Part shown: positions 1 through 9,133 of the stretch, one piece after another | How positions within the stretch are numbered: the first letter of the stretch is position 1 | How the letters are laid out: every line of letters begins with the position of its first letter | NCBI GenBank assembly: GCA_903826405.1 | Contig: CAIKEH010000005.1 | Location: 62,001-126,000 of the forward strand | From: an uncultured bacterium | GTDB lineage: Bacteria; Bacteroidota; Bacteroidia; Chitinophagales; Chitinophagaceae | Direction: 5' to 3' | Length of the DNA stretch: 64,000 nt | Translations under genes and position numbers: made by a program | Notes under the pieces: model-generated | Database searches by the model: none | What the model saw: the letters and a program-made list of their open reading frames with translations, nothing else | Told to the model about the DNA's origin: nothing

Positions 1-862
1 CTTTGAATCTACCGAGATCAGGTCTGAGATAACCGGCAGGATCATTGGACTGAATATCAAGGAAGGTGCACAAGTGGCAAAAGGGACCGTGCTGGTGAAA
101 TTATTCGATGGAGACCTTCAAGCGCAACTCAAAAAACTGCAGGTGCAACTGGAGATAGCCCAAAAGACGGAAGAACGTCAACGCGAACTGCTCAAGATCA
201 GCGGTATCAGTCAACAGGATTATGACCTCAGCCTGCTTAATGTGAACAATCTCAAGGCGGACCTGGAATTGCTCCGGGTGAATATTTCCAAAACAGAAAT
301 AAAAGCCCCTTACCCGGGAAGATTAGGCCTACGCAATATCAGCCTTGGCGCCTATATCTCCCCCACAAATCTACTCACCACCATCAGCCAGGTTGAACAT
401 ACCAAGATCGAATTCAGCATACCGGAGAAATACAGTCCTCAGATCGTAAATGGAATGGATGTCAAATTTCTTCTGGAAGGCGTCACCAAACCTTACCATG
501 CCAAAGTAGTGGCAACGGAAAGCCGGATAGAAGAGAATACCCGAAACCTCCGGATAAAGGCTGTGGTTATGGAGAATGAAAAGGGTCTCATACCGGGGAA
601 TTTCGCCAAGGTACAGATGATACTCGGGCGGGACGACCATGCATTGATGATACCGACCGAATCGATCATTCCGATGGCTCGTAATAAACAGGTCATCGTA
701 TACAAGGGAGGCAAGGCTATTTTCCAGAATGTAACCACGGGTATTCGTGACTCCACACTCATTCAGGTCATGGATGGATTAAGAGCAGGCGACACGGTCA
801 TCACAACCGGCCTACTCTTCCTGAAACCTCAAGCTCCCGTTAAACTCACCAAGATCAATTGA
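1..862 (+). CDS. RND efflux periplasmic adaptor (5' partial)
   Basis: This is the C-terminal part of a membrane fusion protein that bridges an inner-membrane RND pump and an outer-membrane TolC channel. The frame is open from base 2, and the first visible residues (EITGRIIGLNIKEGAQVAKG) are a lipoyl/biotinyl-like hairpin, so the true start lies upstream of the window. The internal GTG at 74 is not the start. An alpha-helical hairpin follows (QAQLKKLQVQLEIAQKT...), then the returning lipoyl strand (TEIKAPYPGRLGLRNIS), the beta-barrel domain and a membrane-proximal domain. The pump gene begins 24 bases downstream and TolC follows, making a standard tripartite operon. The substrate cannot be told from sequence; drugs, solvents or metabolites are all possible. 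The family is certain. Confidence 0.93.
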   Translation, partial: FESTEIRSEITGRIIGLNIKEGAQVAKGTVLVKLFDGDLQAQLKKLQVQLEIAQKTEERQRELLKISGISQQDYDLSLLNVNNLKADLELLRVNISKTEIKAPYPGRLGLRNISLGAYISPTNLLTTISQVEHTKIEFSIPEKYSPQIVNGMDVKFLLEGVTKPYHAKVVATESRIEENTRNLRIKAVVMENEKGLIPGNFAKVQMILGRDDHALMIPTESIIPMARNKQVIVYKGGKAIFQNVTTGIRDSTLIQVMDGLRAGDTVITTGLLFLKPQAPVKLTKIN

Positions 863-886
863 TGCGCTTCCAGTAAACCGATACGG

Positions 887-3800
887 ATGAATCTTTCAGA
901 ACTCAGTATACGCCGCCCCGTTCTCGCAGTTGTTTGTTCCATCGTGATCATTATTTTCGGTGCCATCGGCTATAACTTCCTCGGAGTACGGGAATATCCT
1001 GCGATAGATCCCGCTGTGGTGAATGTCCGAACCGCATATACTGGAGCGAATGCGGAGATCATCGAGACGCAGATCACGGAGCCATTGGAAAAAGCGATCA
1101 ACGGCGTTCCAGGGGTCAAAAACATCACTTCTTCCAGCACCCAGGGCAACAGTTCCATCACGGTAGAATTCGAACTTAATGTAGAACTCGATAAAGCAGC
1201 CAATGACGTGAGGGAGAAAGTGGGGCAAGCCCTGATAAGTCTTCCTCAGGATATAGATGCCCCGCCCATAGTTGCCAAGCAGGATGCAGATTCCGATCCC
1301 ATCATCTTCATGCAGCTGCAGAGTAATATCCGAACCTTGCTCGGGCTGAGTGAGTTCGCCGAGAATGTAGTTCAGGAGCGACTGCAAACCATCCCTGGAG
1401 TGAGCTCGGTGAATGTGTTCGGCCAGCGTATAGCCATGAGGCTCTGGTTCGATCCTGCTAAACTGGCGGCATACCGACTCACAATCCAGGATGTAAGGGT
1501 GGCGCTCGACCGGGAGAACATTGAACTTCCCGGCGGAAAAGTCCGCGGCAATATGACCGAACTGACAGTCAAAGCATACGGCAAACTACTATCGGAAGAT
1601 GATTTCAACAACCTAATCATTTTACAGGATGCAGGCCGGCTAGTGAGGTTTAAGGACATCGGTTATGCCGTTATCGGACCGGAGAATGAAGAAAGCTCAA
1701 CCAGAAAGAACAACGTTCAGGCCGTCTCTTTAGCCATCATCGCCCAACCCGGATCCAACCAGATCGCGATCGCCGACGAAACATATAAAAGATTGGCTCA
1801 GATCAAGACGGACCTGCCCAAAGACATCATCCTTGAAGTGGGATTTGACCGCACGACGTTCATCCGAAAAGCTGTGGCCGAAGTGAAAGAAACCCTGATC
1901 ATCGCCATCAGTCTGGTGGTGATCATCATATACCTTTTCTTCCGCGAGTGGTCCATTGCATACCGCCCACTGATCGACATCCCCGTTTCGTTGATCGGCG
2001 CGTTTTTCATCATGTACATTTCCGGTTTTTCCATCAACGTACTGACGATGTTGTCCTTGGTACTGGCGACAGGCCTTGTTGTGGATGACGGAATCGTAGT
2101 GACGGAGAACATCTTCAAGAAGATGGAAATGGGGATGGATAAACGGACAGCGGCCAAGGAAGGTTCAAATGAAATCTACTTCGCGGTCATCGCGACATCC
2201 ATCACCCTAGCCATCGTTTTTCTCCCTATCATATTCCTGCAAGGTTTCGTGGGCAGGCTGTTCCGGGAATTCGGGATCGTAGTAGCCGGAGCCGTTCTCA
2301 TATCTGCATTCGTATCCCTTTCACTCACCCCCGTACTCAACATTTACCTCACCCGAAAAAACATCCATGACCATTCCTGGTTCTACAGAAAAACAGAACC
2401 CTTTTTCCGATGGATGGAGGATGGATACAAGAACTCCCTGAATGCCTTCATGCGCAAACGCTGGCTGGCACTCGTCATCGTAGCTATATGCATGGGCATT
2501 ATCTATTTCACCGGAAAGGGACTGCCCTCGGAATTGGCACCTCTGGAAGACAGGAACAGGCTTCGGGCAGCCGTCCTAGCTCCCGAAGGAACCGATTTCG
2601 ACTATATGGATAAGGTAACCTACGATGTATGCCAGAAGGTGCTTGACTCGGTCAACGAACGTTATATCGTTTTGTCCTTCGCCCCCAGTTTTAATGGAGC
2701 CGGCGGTGTGAATTCAGCATTCGTGAGTGTCGGACTCACTGATGCAACACAAAGAAAGAGATCACAGAATGAGATAGCCCAACAAATGTCCAGAATGTTC
2801 AAAGGGTACACCAATGTCAGGGTCCTGACCATTCAGGAACAGACCATCTCCGTTGGAACCGGTGGTCGAGGACAATTACCTGTTCAATTCGTGGTACAGA
2901 ATCTCGATTTCGACAAACTAAGAACAAGGATACCTCAATTCATGGAACAGGTTACCAAAAGCCCGGTATTCCAGGGCTTTGACGTGAACCTCAAATTCAA
3001 CAAACCAGAACTGCAGGTGACCATAGATCGTCTAAAAGCCAGCGAATTGGGTGTATCCATACTGGACATCACCAATACGCTTCAACTCGCGCTGAGCGGA
3101 CGCAGATTCGGCTATTTCATCAGAAACGGGAAACAATATCAGGTCATTGGACAGGTGGATCGGAGCAACCGGGACGAACCGGGAAACTTGAAGGCATTCT
3201 ATGTACGTAGTCGTAACGGGGAACTGATCCAATTGGACAATCTGGTCAGGATCGTGGAATCTGCCAACCCTCCCACCCTGTATCATTTCAATAGATTCAA
3301 GTCTGCCATCGTTCAGGCCGGACTTGCACCAGGAAGAACATTGGGTGAAGGAATTCAAGAGATGCGGAAGATCTCAGAGAAGGTTCTTGACGAATCGTTC
3401 ACCACGGCCCTCAGCGGACCATCAAGGGACTTTGCAGAAAGTTCCTCAAACACTTCCTTTGCCTTCATTCTGGCACTGGTGCTCATCTTCCTGGTATTGG
3501 CTGCACAATTCGAAAGTTTCGTGGATCCGTTCATCATCATGATCACCGTTCCGCTTGCACTCGCCGGAGCGGTACTCAGTCTTTCCGTCTTTGGTCAATC
3601 ATTGAATATATTCTCCCAGATCGGCATCATCATGCTGATCGGATTGGTCACCAAGAATGGTATCCTGATAGTTGAATTCGCCAACCAGATAACAGAAAAA
3701 GGAGAGAATAAGGTTAAAGCTGTCGTCGAAGCTTCAGTCGCCCGGCTGCGTCCGATCCTGATGACTACATTGGCAACAACACTTGGTGCGCTTCCGATTG

Positions 3801-3955
3801 CGCTGGCTTTCGGTTCAGCAGGCAAGGCCCGCGTACCATTGGGAATAGTCATCGTCGGAGGAATGATGTTCGCACTCGTACTCACCTTGTTCGTTGTCCC
3901 AGCATTGTACAGTTATATTTCGAGGAAAAAAACGGCGTCCGCACATGAAGAGTAG
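887..3955 (+). CDS. RND multidrug efflux permease, HAE1 (AcrB/MexB) family
   Basis: This is the proton-driven inner-membrane pump of the tripartite efflux system, 1022 residues, the usual family length. It starts at ATG with the typical short cytoplasmic N-terminus before TM1 (MNLSELSIRRPVLAVV). The TM4 proton-relay aspartates are present as a VVDDG motif (D400, D401), and the TM10 lysine is in GLVTKNGIL (K923). Two large periplasmic porter/docking loops follow TM1 and TM7, as in AcrB. The 3' end overlaps the TolC start by 11 bases, which implies translational coupling. The sequence is most like the HAE1 drug-pump branch and not the metal-exporting CusA branch, since it lacks the CusA methionine pattern. 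The substrate is unknown. No local repressor gene is visible downstream. Confidence 0.96.
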   Translation: MNLSELSIRRPVLAVVCSIVIIIFGAIGYNFLGVREYPAIDPAVVNVRTAYTGANAEIIETQITEPLEKAINGVPGVKNITSSSTQGNSSITVEFELNVELDKAANDVREKVGQALISLPQDIDAPPIVAKQDADSDPIIFMQLQSNIRTLLGLSEFAENVVQERLQTIPGVSSVNVFGQRIAMRLWFDPAKLAAYRLTIQDVRVALDRENIELPGGKVRGNMTELTVKAYGKLLSEDDFNNLIILQDAGRLVRFKDIGYAVIGPENEESSTRKNNVQAVSLAIIAQPGSNQIAIADETYKRLAQIKTDLPKDIILEVGFDRTTFIRKAVAEVKETLIIAISLVVIIIYLFFREWSIAYRPLIDIPVSLIGAFFIMYISGFSINVLTMLSLVLATGLVVDDGIVVTENIFKKMEMGMDKRTAAKEGSNEIYFAVIATSITLAIVFLPIIFLQGFVGRLFREFGIVVAGAVLISAFVSLSLTPVLNIYLTRKNIHDHSWFYRKTEPFFRWMEDGYKNSLNAFMRKRWLALVIVAICMGIIYFTGKGLPSELAPLEDRNRLRAAVLAPEGTDFDYMDKVTYDVCQKVLDSVNERYIVLSFAPSFNGAGGVNSAFVSVGLTDATQRKRSQNEIAQQMSRMFKGYTNVRVLTIQEQTISVGTGGRGQLPVQFVVQNLDFDKLRTRIPQFMEQVTKSPVFQGFDVNLKFNKPELQVTIDRLKASELGVSILDITNTLQLALSGRRFGYFIRNGKQYQVIGQVDRSNRDEPGNLKAFYVRSRNGELIQLDNLVRIVESANPPTLYHFNRFKSAIVQAGLAPGRTLGEGIQEMRKISEKVLDESFTTALSGPSRDFAESSSNTSFAFILALVLIFLVLAAQFESFVDPFIIMITVPLALAGAVLSLSVFGQSLNIFSQIGIIMLIGLVTKNGILIVEFANQITEKGENKVKAVVEASVARLRPILMTTLATTLGALPIALAFGSAGKARVPLGIVIVGGMMFALVLTLFVVPALYSYISRKKTASAHEE

Positions 3956-5252
3956 TACCCTCATCATCATCTTTTTCGCCTGCCTACTGGCAGGTCAGGC
4001 ACAGGATTCTTCGCTTACTGCCCAGGAAGCCGTAGATATCGCCCTGCAAAACAATCTTTCCATCCAGATCGCCAAGTCCGACCTGGATATCTCCAGGATA
4101 AACAACAACTGGGGGAATTCGGGCCGCTGGCCCATCGTCACCGCAGGATTTGGCAATAACGAATCACTAGTCAATCTGGACCAGAAACTGTCTAATGGCA
4201 CGGAGATCGTCAGAAACGGAACCACCCAGAACACCACCAATGCCAACATCACTGCAACTTGGAGGATATACAACGGTATGCGTGTCAGGGCCACAAAAAG
4301 CAGATTCGAAGAATTGGAGAAGATAGGATCCATAAATCTTAGACAACAGGTTTCATCGGTCACATATGATGTATTGCTCACCTATTACAATATCATTCGC
4401 AACAAACAGCAACTAGTGGCTTTGAGTGCCATCATCGATCTTTCCAAGGAAAGACTGAAGATCGCAGAAACAAGGTTCAATGTGGGTAGCGCCGCCAAGA
4501 CCGATATGCTCCAGGCTCAGACTGACCTTCATGAACAAGAAATTGCCATCTTGGATATCATCAGGCAACTGGAGCAGTCGAAGGCCACATTGAACAACCT
4601 GCTCAAAAGATATCCTAGTACACCTCTGGACACAAAGGATTCCTCATTCCATGTTCAGATGATCAAAATCGATGATTTCATAAATAAATTGGATTCACAA
4701 AACTATGACCTGCTTCGGGCGCAAAGGGACCGTGAGGTATTGGCACAGGAACGAAGAATCATCAATTCAAACCGACTACCGGTGATCTCCCTAAACAATG
4801 TGAACAGCTTCAACAGGACAATGGCAAGCGCCGGCCTTTTCCTGACCAATCAAACCTATGGACCGAATCTGGGTGTCAGCGTGGGTATTCCCATATACAA
4901 CAGCAATATCACCAAGACACAACTGAAGGTTAATGAAGCACAGCAGAAACAACAAGTGCTGCAGACAGATCTCTTGAGATCTCAATTGCAGCGAGACATG
5001 TTCATAGCTTATAGTGAATATCAAGATGCCCTGAAAACACTGGAAAAGGAAAAACTGAATGTAAAAGCCGCTGAAGAGAATAATTTCATCGCCACCGAAC
5101 GCTTCAAGAAACTACAAAGTAATTCGATCGAACTCAGGCAGGCTCAACTCAGCCTCATTGATGCTCAGGACAGACTAATCAATGCCGAATTCCGTGCCAA
5201 GGTGGCGGAGACAACCATTGAATTCCTTTCAGGGGAAGTTGGTGTTCATTAA
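3945..5252 (+). CDS. TolC family outer-membrane efflux channel
   Basis: This is the outer-membrane exit duct of the RND system, 435 residues from the chosen start. I chose the ATG at 3945, not an in-frame ATG 51 bases upstream, because it gives a clean signal peptide (MKSSTLIIIFFACLLAGQAQ) and a short 11-base overlap with the pump gene. The protein shows the two OEP repeats of the family, beginning near SLTAQEAVDIALQNN and near residue 235, with long coiled-coil helices rich in Q, E, K and R (for example ETRFNVGSAAKTDMLQAQTD, characteristic of OEP proteins). It is the last gene of the operon. A hairpin lies about 50 bases downstream, oriented for the convergent lepB gene. Confidence 0.94.
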   Translation: MKSSTLIIIFFACLLAGQAQDSSLTAQEAVDIALQNNLSIQIAKSDLDISRINNNWGNSGRWPIVTAGFGNNESLVNLDQKLSNGTEIVRNGTTQNTTNANITATWRIYNGMRVRATKSRFEELEKIGSINLRQQVSSVTYDVLLTYYNIIRNKQQLVALSAIIDLSKERLKIAETRFNVGSAAKTDMLQAQTDLHEQEIAILDIIRQLEQSKATLNNLLKRYPSTPLDTKDSSFHVQMIKIDDFINKLDSQNYDLLRAQRDREVLAQERRIINSNRLPVISLNNVNSFNRTMASAGLFLTNQTYGPNLGVSVGIPIYNSNITKTQLKVNEAQQKQQVLQTDLLRSQLQRDMFIAYSEYQDALKTLEKEKLNVKAAEENNFIATERFKKLQSNSIELRQAQLSLIDAQDRLINAEFRAKVAETTIEFLSGEVGVH

Positions 5253-5302
5253 CGGGAAAACCGGACAGAATAACACTGCAGAATTGAAGAAACTAGCATT
5301 TC

Positions 5303-5329
5303 AAAAAAAATCCCGGATGTCCGGGATTT
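5303..5329 (-). terminator. Rho-independent terminator of lepB
   Basis: A perfect 9-bp stem (AAATCCCGG / CCGGGATTT, 5308-5316 and 5321-5329) has an ATGT loop. Read on the minus strand it is followed by a run of eight T (A-run 5303-5310 on plus), so it terminates signal peptidase transcription. It may also slow the convergent efflux operon transcript. Confidence 0.85.
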
Positions 5330-5350
5330 CAAATTATCGATGCATGTGAT

Positions 5351-6877
5351 TTACTTTATGCTCCGAAAGAGTCGGCTCCACCTCGGACCATGCTGCCAAC
5401 TGAACCAGATCAGGGAAGCCTTTCCCACGATATGATCCTCAGGGACAAAGCCCCAGAAACGGGAGTCCTGGGAATTATGCCGGTTATCACCCATCATCCA
5501 GAAATAATCCATTTTGAACGTGTAACTGTCCGTCTCCACACCATTGATCCGTATTTTTCCATTCAGCTCTTCGAATCGATTCCCCTCATACACCTCGATC
5601 ACACGTCTATAGAGAGAAATATTCTCCGGTGTTAGTTTTATCGCAGTTCCTTTCTTGGGAATCCAGAGTGAACCGAAATTATCTTCAGACCATTTGAAAT
5701 GAGCGGAATCATAAGGGAAAGTGTTGCCGAAACCAGCGGTATTTAGGTCGCGAACTACCGAACCCGGAATGACAAAAGGGAAAGCCTTTACTTTATCCAC
5801 CTGTGATGCCGTCAGATTCATCCTCCAGGTATTGGGTTTCTCAGGTACCTGAATAACATCACGCTGCTCGGGGTCATCCAGACTTATGTTGAGTTCTTCC
5901 TTCAGGAAATCTTCCGAAAAAAAATCTTTACCGTTGGTTGATACGAAGTAAAAAGTCTCCGATGCCGGAGGTATATCATTGATCTTCCCATTCACGTACA
6001 AAGTACCATCAATGATACGTATCGAATCACCCGCAATGGCTACACAACGTTTTATGAAATTCTCACGTTTATCAACTGGTCTGACAAGAATATCATCCCT
6101 TTCGGCAAGCAGGGAAGCTCGATTCCCCCCTCTGGCCTCGTACATTCTCAGGTAATCGTAATAGTTCACCTCGGACTGGAATTCAGAAATGACGGTATCA
6201 CCAACTGGATAATTGAAAACAACCACATCATTGCGCTTTACAGGGCTCGCGAAAACCCTTGTATAGGGTATTTTCAACCATTCTAAATATGACTTGGAAC
6301 CCGTGACAGGCAAAGTATGGTGTACGAAGGGAAAAGAAAGTGGCGTATTCGGCAATCGAGGACCAAAGCTCGATTTGCTCACAAACAGAAAATCATTGAC
6401 CAGAAGCGTCTTTTCCATGGAACCCGTAGGTATGGTATAAGCTTCAAAGACGAAAGTCCGGATGATGGTGGCGGCAACAACGGCAAAAACCGCGGCATCA
6501 ACCCATTCCCTTGCGGCGGATTTCTTGTAGTTTTTAACGATGTTAAGACCTGCATAGCGCTCATTCTTGGAAAAGCCCAAGTAGGGGAAATAAAGGAAAG
6601 GCAGGAAAACCGCAGCAGCATGATGAAGCAGGGAAAAGCGTCCGAAGTGTTCCACAAACCGTATACAGATCCAGATGGTGACGAACTGCCCCACGATCGG
6701 GATGAACTGGAGGAAAAACCAATAGGTCCGAAGCTGCATTTTCTCCACCATGAGCCAGCCATTATAAAAAGGGACGAAGGCTTTCCAGGCGGTTATGCCC
6801 GCTTTTTTGAACATCCCATATAACCCGATGTGGAATCCTATAGTCGTGAGAATGAAAATGATCCAACCCATGCTCAT
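5351..6877 (-). CDS. lepB: Signal peptidase I, long Bacteroidota form
   Basis: Type I signal peptidase, which cuts Sec signal peptides on the periplasmic side of the inner membrane. At 508 residues it is far longer than E. coli LepB (about 324). Residues 1-100 form an extra hydrophobic module with several membrane spans, resembling DUF5684-like N-termini. The catalytic part starts near residue 120 with a further span. The nucleophile is S153 in TIPTGSMEKTL, and the general-base lysine is K276 in NFIKRCVAIAGD. The GDNRHNSQDSRFWGFVP box is near the C-terminus. An insertion of roughly 100 residues lies between the IAGD box and the final box, as seen in Bacteroidota homologues. The gene converges on the efflux operon and is followed by a strong terminator. 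Confidence 0.96.
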   Translation of the reverse strand: MSMGWIIFILTTIGFHIGLYGMFKKAGITAWKAFVPFYNGWLMVEKMQLRTYWFFLQFIPIVGQFVTIWICIRFVEHFGRFSLLHHAAAVFLPFLYFPYLGFSKNERYAGLNIVKNYKKSAAREWVDAAVFAVVAATIIRTFVFEAYTIPTGSMEKTLLVNDFLFVSKSSFGPRLPNTPLSFPFVHHTLPVTGSKSYLEWLKIPYTRVFASPVKRNDVVVFNYPVGDTVISEFQSEVNYYDYLRMYEARGGNRASLLAERDDILVRPVDKRENFIKRCVAIAGDSIRIIDGTLYVNGKINDIPPASETFYFVSTNGKDFFSEDFLKEELNISLDDPEQRDVIQVPEKPNTWRMNLTASQVDKVKAFPFVIPGSVVRDLNTAGFGNTFPYDSAHFKWSEDNFGSLWIPKKGTAIKLTPENISLYRRVIEVYEGNRFEELNGKIRINGVETDSYTFKMDYFWMMGDNRHNSQDSRFWGFVPEDHIVGKASLIWFSWQHGPRWSRLFRSIK

Positions 6878-7258
6878 GAAAACTCTTTTTTATTGAACCC
6901 GAAAATAGCATAAAAGCCCGACTAAGCCTATGGGTCGCTTAAAGGGGGCAAAAATTACAGTATAAGGGCCTCTTACCGTTAAAATAAAGTGAAGGCAGGT
7001 CAAAAAACCGTTAATCCAATCAATCCCAGGATCCATATCCGCAGACAGCGACACGAGTTCCAATACCGGTCAATCTATATGAACAATTTGCCTGTGGATC
7101 GGATGTGCATGTTAACTTTTTACAGAAAATCTAACGGAGAAAAAGTGCCGTTCATCAACTCCTGAAAATGAAATTCATTTGAATTAAACGTACTGTTGAA
7201 AGCCAATATACCCTGATGACCATCAAACCATGAAATGGCCGGACAGATAAAGTTGGCC
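6878..7258. other. Intergenic, no gene seen
   Basis: These 381 bases lie between lepB and the small membrane protein. I find no coding frame with protein-like composition, no tRNA and no strong terminator. The lepB-proximal part holds a degenerate minus-strand -7-like box (TATTTTCG, about 6900-6907) that could serve lepB, but no matching -33 element was found. The right half becomes AT-rich, continuing into the next gene. Confidence 0.5.
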
Positions 7259-7618
7259 CTAACTTTCAGTCATTGCCAATTTTACTATACTTAATGAATG
7301 AAATAAAGCAATCAATAAATTACTTATGATCACGGGATTGGTAACAGAACCTACCATTATTGGGCTTAGTAACTTATAAACAACTTGAATAAATAAAAGA
7401 GACATTACAAATTTGGGATCAAACTTGAATAATAGATATGTTGAAAATATAAGAATGGCCAGATATATGGACAAAAGAATACCGCGCGCTGGCGATTCCA
7501 TTCCAAAAGAATCAATAACCCAATTACTTTTTAGAAGCAAACCAGAACATACGGGTATTAATACAACAATATTAAGCACCAGTGATAATTTGGGGAATAG
7601 CATGTCATTTGATTTCAT
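7259..7618 (-). CDS. Small multi-pass membrane protein, unknown function
   Basis: I do not recognise this 119-residue protein. It is almost wholly hydrophobic, with about four predicted membrane spans: LSLVLNIVVLIPVCSGLLL, a middle span (GILLSIYLAILIFSTYLLF), FVMSLLFIQVVYKLLSPIM and VIISNLLIALFHSLSIVKL. A near-perfect Bacteroidota promoter lies just upstream (7644-7676), which supports it being a real expressed gene. Base composition is clearly more AT-rich than its neighbours, and the surrounding 500 bases hold no other gene. Recent acquisition or a genomic scar is plausible. Function cannot be inferred. Confidence 0.6.
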   Translation of the reverse strand: MKSNDMLFPKLSLVLNIVVLIPVCSGLLLKSNWVIDSFGMESPARGILLSIYLAILIFSTYLLFKFDPKFVMSLLFIQVVYKLLSPIMVGSVTNPVIISNLLIALFHSLSIVKLAMTES

Positions 7619-7643
7619 GATTTGTGTAACGAATATTACAGGT

Positions 7644-7676
7644 CAAAAATACCTGCCGAATCAAGTTTAACCAAAA
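7644..7676 (-). promoter_or_regulatory. Bacteroidota promoter for the small membrane protein
   Basis: Read on the minus strand, TTTTG (7672-7676) is followed after exactly 20 bases by TATTTTTG (7644-7651), matching TTTG-N17-23-TAnnTTTG. The -7 sequence TATTTTTG also occurs a second time, over the -33 box (7672-7679). The start codon of the 7259-7618 gene lies about 25 bases downstream. Confidence 0.6.
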
Positions 7677-7881
7677 ATATCCACCGACACAATTCATCGC
7701 TCATAGTCAAAATACATTCATTACAATTGATATTTGGCCGCATTCTTTGGGGAATAAAGCATTTTGAAAATGGAATGGCCATAAACGCCCCATCCCATAA
7801 ACCATAAAAGCAGAAGCCATCATAGCTGATGGCGGGATCCAAGGAACTGAAAGACGAGAATGGATATACGTCCCTTTGCCA

Positions 7882-9045
7882 TCACTTTCTGGGAAGGACA
7901 TAGGTGGAAACGTCCTGTGTGGTAATCGTATTCCCGGAAAGGATTATGAGTCGTTCCACGACGTTTCGAAGTTCTCTGATATTACCGGTCCATTCATGAT
8001 TTTTCAGAGCAGAGATGGCTTCAACATCGATCGATTTTTTTGCCGTGCCGTATTCCTGTGCGATGTCTGTAAGGAATTTGTCGACGAGTAATTGAATATC
8101 CTCTTTGCGGTCGTTCAGGGAGGGAACGTGTATGATGATCACGCTGAGTCGATGATAAAGATCTAGCCGGAATAATTTCTCCTCTACCTCACGGAGAAGG
8201 TCCTTATTGGTAGCCGCAACCACACGAACATCCACGCTGATGTCCTTATCTCCCCCTACACGGGTGATCTTTCCTTCCTGCAAAGCCCTGAGCACTTTGG
8301 CTTGAGCACTGAGGCTCATGTCGCCGATCTCGTCCAGAAAAAGCGTACCCCCATGAGCCTGCTCGAACTTTCCTATCCGCTGCTTCAGCGCTGATGTGAA
8401 TGAACCCTTCTCATGGCCGAACAATTCACTTTCGATGAGCTCACTGGGAATGGCCGCACAATTCACTTCCACGAGCGGACCCTTGGACCTGTTACTCTTC
8501 TCATGCAGCCAACGGGCCACCAATTCTTTACCGACGCCATTTTCTCCCGTAACCAATACACGCGCATCCGTAGGCGCCACTTTGTCTATCGTGTCCCTGA
8601 TCTTCATGATCGCAGGGGATTTCCCGATCATATCTTCAACCTTGGCCACTTTCCTGCGGAGGACCTTAGCCTCAGTGACCAGATTTGTCCTGTCCATGGC
8701 ATTCCTGATGGTAATGAGGAGTCGGTTCAGGTCCGGTGGTTTGGAAATATAGTCGAATGCACCTTTTTTAACAGCCTCCACTGCGGTTTCGATGGTACCA
8801 TGACCGGAGATCATGATCACAGGTACATCAGCATGAAGTTCCCCGGCCTTCTCCAGGAATTCGATACCGTCCATTTTGGGCATTTTGATATCGCAGAGAA
8901 CAACATCATATACCTTTTCACGGAATTTCTTCAACCCTTCATCACCGTCGGCGGCTTCATCTATCTTATATCCTTCGTAGGAAAGAATTTCACTGAGTGT
9001 CTTGCGGATCGCTTTCTCGTCGTCAATAATGAGGATGTTAGACAT
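7882..9045 (-). CDS. NtrC-type response regulator without a Fis DNA-binding domain
   Basis: This is a two-component response regulator with a receiver domain and a sigma-54-interacting AAA+ ATPase, 387 residues. I chose the ATG at 9045 because it opens the receiver domain directly (MSNILIIDDEKAI). In the receiver, D8 and D9 bind Mg, D52 is the phosphoacceptor (LCDIKMPKMDG) and K102 is the conserved lysine. In the AAA+ domain, Walker A is GENGVGKE (167-174), the sigma-54-contact loop reads GSFTSA (214-219) in place of GAFTGA, and Walker B is LFLDEIGD (235-242). The protein ends at TYVLPRK soon after the AAA+ lid, with no room for the usual C-terminal Fis helix-turn-helix. It lies 88 bases downstream of the TonB receptor gene. 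No histidine kinase is adjacent. Confidence 0.93.
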   Translation of the reverse strand: MSNILIIDDEKAIRKTLSEILSYEGYKIDEAADGDEGLKKFREKVYDVVLCDIKMPKMDGIEFLEKAGELHADVPVIMISGHGTIETAVEAVKKGAFDYISKPPDLNRLLITIRNAMDRTNLVTEAKVLRRKVAKVEDMIGKSPAIMKIRDTIDKVAPTDARVLVTGENGVGKELVARWLHEKSNRSKGPLVEVNCAAIPSELIESELFGHEKGSFTSALKQRIGKFEQAHGGTLFLDEIGDMSLSAQAKVLRALQEGKITRVGGDKDISVDVRVVAATNKDLLREVEEKLFRLDLYHRLSVIIIHVPSLNDRKEDIQLLVDKFLTDIAQEYGTAKKSIDVEAISALKNHEWTGNIRELRNVVERLIILSGNTITTQDVSTYVLPRK

Positions 9046-9133
9046 ATGAACGGGGTGTACAGGCTTCTTATGAGGAGGTGCTTCCAAATGTACTGAAAAT
9101 ATGGCCTTGGCTTCCTCGTTTATCTGGACCGGA

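Noticed and set aside
7636-7842. A 68-residue minus-strand frame upstream of the small membrane gene
   Set aside because: It overlaps the promoter, lacks its own promoter or family, and the composition is not convincing.
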